In this document: positions 61,873 through 64,000 of the stretch, one piece after another
Layout of the letters: each line of letters starts with the position of its first letter
Position numbering within the stretch: position 1 is the first letter of the stretch
Assembly: GCF_024204665.1 (NCBI RefSeq)
Contig: NZ_CP100355.1
Coordinates: forward strand, 744,001-808,000
DNA: 64,000 nt
Source of the DNA: Natronosalvus rutilus
Lineage (GTDB): Archaea > Halobacteriota > Halobacteria > Halobacteriales > Natrialbaceae
Direction of reading: 5' to 3'
Notes under the pieces: generated by a model
What the model was told of the DNA's origin: nothing
Seen by the model: only the letters and a program-made list of their open reading frames with translations
The model's database searches: none
Translations under genes and position numbers: made by a program

Positions 61873-63426
61873 CTACGCAAATTTCTGCACGGTGACCTCG
61901 AGCGTGTCCAGGTCCACGATGGGCGCGTAGCCAGAGTCGGGATCGATGTTGACGCTCTTCTGGAAGTCCGTCTGGGCCTGCCAGCACCCGGAGTTGATCG
62001 CGAGCACGTTGTGGTACTTCCCGAACCCGAGTTTGTGGACGTGACCGGTGTGGAAGATGTCGGGCACCTCGTCGATGATCAGGTGGTCCTTCTCCTCCGG
62101 GGCGAGGCGGGTGTGGCCCCCGAACTGGGGCGCGACGTGGCGCTTCTTGAGGAGGTGGTACATCGCCTTGTGTGGGTCGTCGTAGCTCGCTTTCTCCGCA
62201 GGAAGCTCGGCGATGACCTCGTCCAGGCTGACGCCGTGGTACATCAGGACGGAGACGCCCTCGACGGTGACCATCGCGGGGTTGCTCACGATCTGTGCGT
62301 CGTGGGCGGTCATGATCTCGCGCAGGTTCTCGTCGAAACCGGGCTGGGGCTCGGCCAGACGAACCGCATCGTGGTTGCCCGGGATCATCACGATCTCGAG
62401 GTCGCCCGGGACCTGCTTGAGGTACTCGCTGAAGCGCTCGTACTGGTCGTAGATGTCGATGATGTCGAGTTCCTCGTCCTGGTTCGGGTAAATCCCGACG
62501 CCCTCGACCATGTCGCCGGCGATGAGCAGGTACTCGACGTGCTGGGCGTCCTCGGTGTGGAGCCAGTCGGTAAAGCGGTTCCAGGCGTCGTGCATGAACT
62601 CCTGGCTGCCGACGTGGACGTCGCTGATGAGCGCCGCCTGGACGTGGCGGTCGGCCGTCGAGGGCTGGTGCGTACGGGGTACGTCCGGGAAGTACATCGA
62701 GTCGACGAAGGCGATACCTGCGTCGTCCGAGAGCGTTCCTTCCATCGCGAGTACCTCGTCACAGAGCAACTCGTCAACCAGGTCGGCGTAGTCGCGGTCT
62801 TTCATCACCAGCCACGGGAAGGTCCCGGTGGCGTCCTCGAGTTCGATCAGCCAGTGCCCGCTGGCCGTCGAGCGAATGTCGTTGACCAGCCCGACCATCC
62901 CGACCTCGCCGCCGCCGGGCATCGCCTGGATGGCGGTCGCCGGGCGGTGGTTGACCCGGCCCCGGAGTTTGCCGCCGAGGCGCTCGAGGCGGTCGCGAAA
63001 GACCGCCACGAAGTCCTCGTACTCGCCGGTGCCGGTACTCTGGCCTGTCATGTCGTTGGCGACGTCGATCGACTGGCGGCTCGGGTCGAGGGGCGTTCTC
63101 GGAGCGGGACTCCCCCCCGTTTCAACTGGAGTGCTCCCCTCGCCCTGTGGCGATGCGTCGGGGCTGGTTCCAGTCGAAACAGGGGGGTCCTGGCGAGCGG
63201 ACGTCGGCTCGGTCGCAGCGGGCTGGGTGTCCGTTTGCGCGTCGAGCACCGTCCTGACGTCCTCGGTCCGGAGGACGAGCGCATTCTCGGGGGCGGCGTC
63301 GATAGCGCGTTCGAGGACGCCGGCGGGGTCGTCTGCGGTGGCGATGAGCGTCACGGCTTCGCGGTCGGCGTTGTAGCCGCGGCTCGTGAGCTCGCTGACG
63401 ATCCGGGCCGGCCCCTCGAGTGGCAC
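61873..63426 (-). CDS. polB: DNA polymerase D small subunit (DP1), exonuclease subunit
   Basis: 517 residues from a GTG at 63424-63426 (PLEGPARIVSELTSRGYNAD follows); longer ORF upstream has no family sequence. An N-terminal helical domain and a P/S/T/G-rich linker (about 80-135) precede an OB-fold and a calcineurin-like phosphoesterase domain: LISDVHVGSQEF, AGDMVEGVG, MIPGNHDAVR, MYHGVS and TGHVHKLGFG. These are the metal ligands of the Mre11-like 3'-5' exonuclease. Partner of the DP2 polymerase, which is not in the window. Confidence 0.93.
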   Translation of the reverse strand: MPLEGPARIVSELTSRGYNADREAVTLIATADDPAGVLERAIDAAPENALVLRTEDVRTVLDAQTDTQPAATEPTSARQDPPVSTGTSPDASPQGEGSTPVETGGSPAPRTPLDPSRQSIDVANDMTGQSTGTGEYEDFVAVFRDRLERLGGKLRGRVNHRPATAIQAMPGGGEVGMVGLVNDIRSTASGHWLIELEDATGTFPWLVMKDRDYADLVDELLCDEVLAMEGTLSDDAGIAFVDSMYFPDVPRTHQPSTADRHVQAALISDVHVGSQEFMHDAWNRFTDWLHTEDAQHVEYLLIAGDMVEGVGIYPNQDEELDIIDIYDQYERFSEYLKQVPGDLEIVMIPGNHDAVRLAEPQPGFDENLREIMTAHDAQIVSNPAMVTVEGVSVLMYHGVSLDEVIAELPAEKASYDDPHKAMYHLLKKRHVAPQFGGHTRLAPEEKDHLIIDEVPDIFHTGHVHKLGFGKYHNVLAINSGCWQAQTDFQKSVNIDPDSGYAPIVDLDTLEVTVQKFA

Positions 63427-63560
63427 GTCCTGCGTATTCGCGAGTGACAATAAAAGGATGGCGGATACGACCGTCCGCTTGAGCGACGAACTGTCGGCGT
63501 GGGAACGCGACTCACCCTCGAACAGAAAATTGATTGCCGCGTCTCCCAAACCGGGACTCG

Positions 63561-64000
63561 ATGAGCGGTGACGGCGGCGACGACGAACGCGAGAACTCGA
63601 GTGAGCGCGCCGACCGCACCGGGCCGGAACGCCCGAACGACCGGGCGGACGGCGATCAGTCGGGGGACGATGGTACCGAACGGGCCGACTCGAGTCGACC
63701 ACCTGCGGAGGGAACCGACTCGAGTGCGGGCCGAAGCGAACCTCCGCCGCCGCAGGCGTCCGGCGATGGTGGCGATGGAGACGGTGTCGGTAGCGGTGGT
63801 GACAACGTTGGTAGCGGCGGTAGCGGTGGTAGCGGTGACGGCGACATCGGTAGCGGTAGCGGTCGCGGCGACAGCGGTACCGACGGCTCGAGACGCCAGT
63901 CGACGCTCGCCACCCAGACGACCCGGGAGCGCGACCGGACACCGCCACCGCCACAACGGGCGCGGCCGGACGACGACCGGGTGACTATCGAAGACGACGG
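63561..64000 (+). CDS. Probable signal peptidase I, N-terminal disordered part (cut by window edge)
   Basis: Open from the ATG at 63561 to the edge, 146 codons. Disordered and repeat-rich: D/E/R-rich start, then SGGSGGSGDGDIGSGSGRG and PPPPQRARPDDDRVTIEDDG. In haloarchaea a signal peptidase gene with such an N-terminal extension, beginning its folded part right after VTIEDDG, often lies divergently from the PolD small-subunit gene; this is from memory. No catalytic residue is in the window, so the call is tentative. Confidence 0.5.
   Translation, partial: MSGDGGDDERENSSERADRTGPERPNDRADGDQSGDDGTERADSSRPPAEGTDSSAGRSEPPPPQASGDGGDGDGVGSGGDNVGSGGSGGSGDGDIGSGSGRGDSGTDGSRRQSTLATQTTRERDRTPPPPQRARPDDDRVTIEDD

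Noticed and set aside
63463-63573. 37-codon plus-strand frame starting MADTTVRLSDEL upstream of the last gene
   Set aside because: The start resembles an RHH strand but the rest does not continue the fold, and it overlaps the next gene's start. Probably a leader or chance frame.

Overview
The window is haloarchaeal chromosome. The evidence is high GC content, acidic proteins with D/E-rich tails, archaeal replication proteins (PCNA, an RPA pair, the PolD small subunit), ABCE1, archaemetzincin, EndA, AMMECR1, two TatC proteins of the TatCo and double TatCt types, and IS1341-type TnpB elements with typical haloarchaeal ends. Gene content fits the Natrialbaceae broadly; the genus cannot be fixed from this.

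Layout. 1-3.4 kb: the end of endA, a NucS-N/zinc-finger protein and an IS1341-type element whose tnpB carries one in-frame stop. 3.4-7.8 kb: a PH-domain protein, a Ski2/Brr2-like helicase, and an ArsR-ArsM arsenic pair with a visible operator. 7.8-12.2 kb: a small RHH protein and divergent tatCt/tatCo. 12.2-14.3 kb: a second IS1341-type element that has broken an HNH endonuclease gene, then tRNA-His. 14.5-20.3 kb: small regulators, a Tat lipoprotein, the rpa-rpap pair and a degenerate SDR. 20.3-21.25 kb: a gene-poor, lower-GC stretch with short repeats and coding relics. 21.25-27.9 kb: a Tfx-like regulator, an MDR reductase, UPF0146, archaemetzincin, ABCE1 and an EMC6-like protein.

27.9-34.1 kb is the most interesting block. 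It holds two DUF1102-type secreted subunits, a membrane-anchored CARDB protein whose N-terminal domain resembles one of those subunits, a SipW-like signal peptidase I, a DUF5305 membrane protein and a divergent DUF7344 winged-helix membrane protein. I infer a TasA/camelysin-like surface fibre system with its own signal peptidase.

34.3-57 kb: a regulator, an IMPACT protein, a TAXI-TRAP importer operon, an S9 peptidase, membrane proteins, PCNA, a PIN-ATPase-KH protein, an O-antigen ligase-like protein, an M20 hydrolase, DoxX, and two M32 carboxypeptidases flanking AMMECR1. 57-58.6 kb: a PadR-type gene destroyed by a 365-bp non-coding IS200/IS605-type element (PATE-like) plus a frameshift, next to a 17-G tract and an AT-rich stretch. 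58.6-64 kb: serA, small secreted or membrane proteins, the PolD small subunit, and the start of a probable signal peptidase cut by the window edge.

The functions connect as follows. The Tat translocase genes sit in the same window as several twin-arginine substrates (the 15.5 kb lipoprotein, the TAXI binding protein and one DUF1102 subunit). Replication and repair genes (RPA, PCNA, PolD, helicase, NucS-like) are scattered as single units. Mobile-element damage is confined to four islands, at 1.7-3.2, 12.2-14.1, 20.3-21.2 and 57-58.4 kb.
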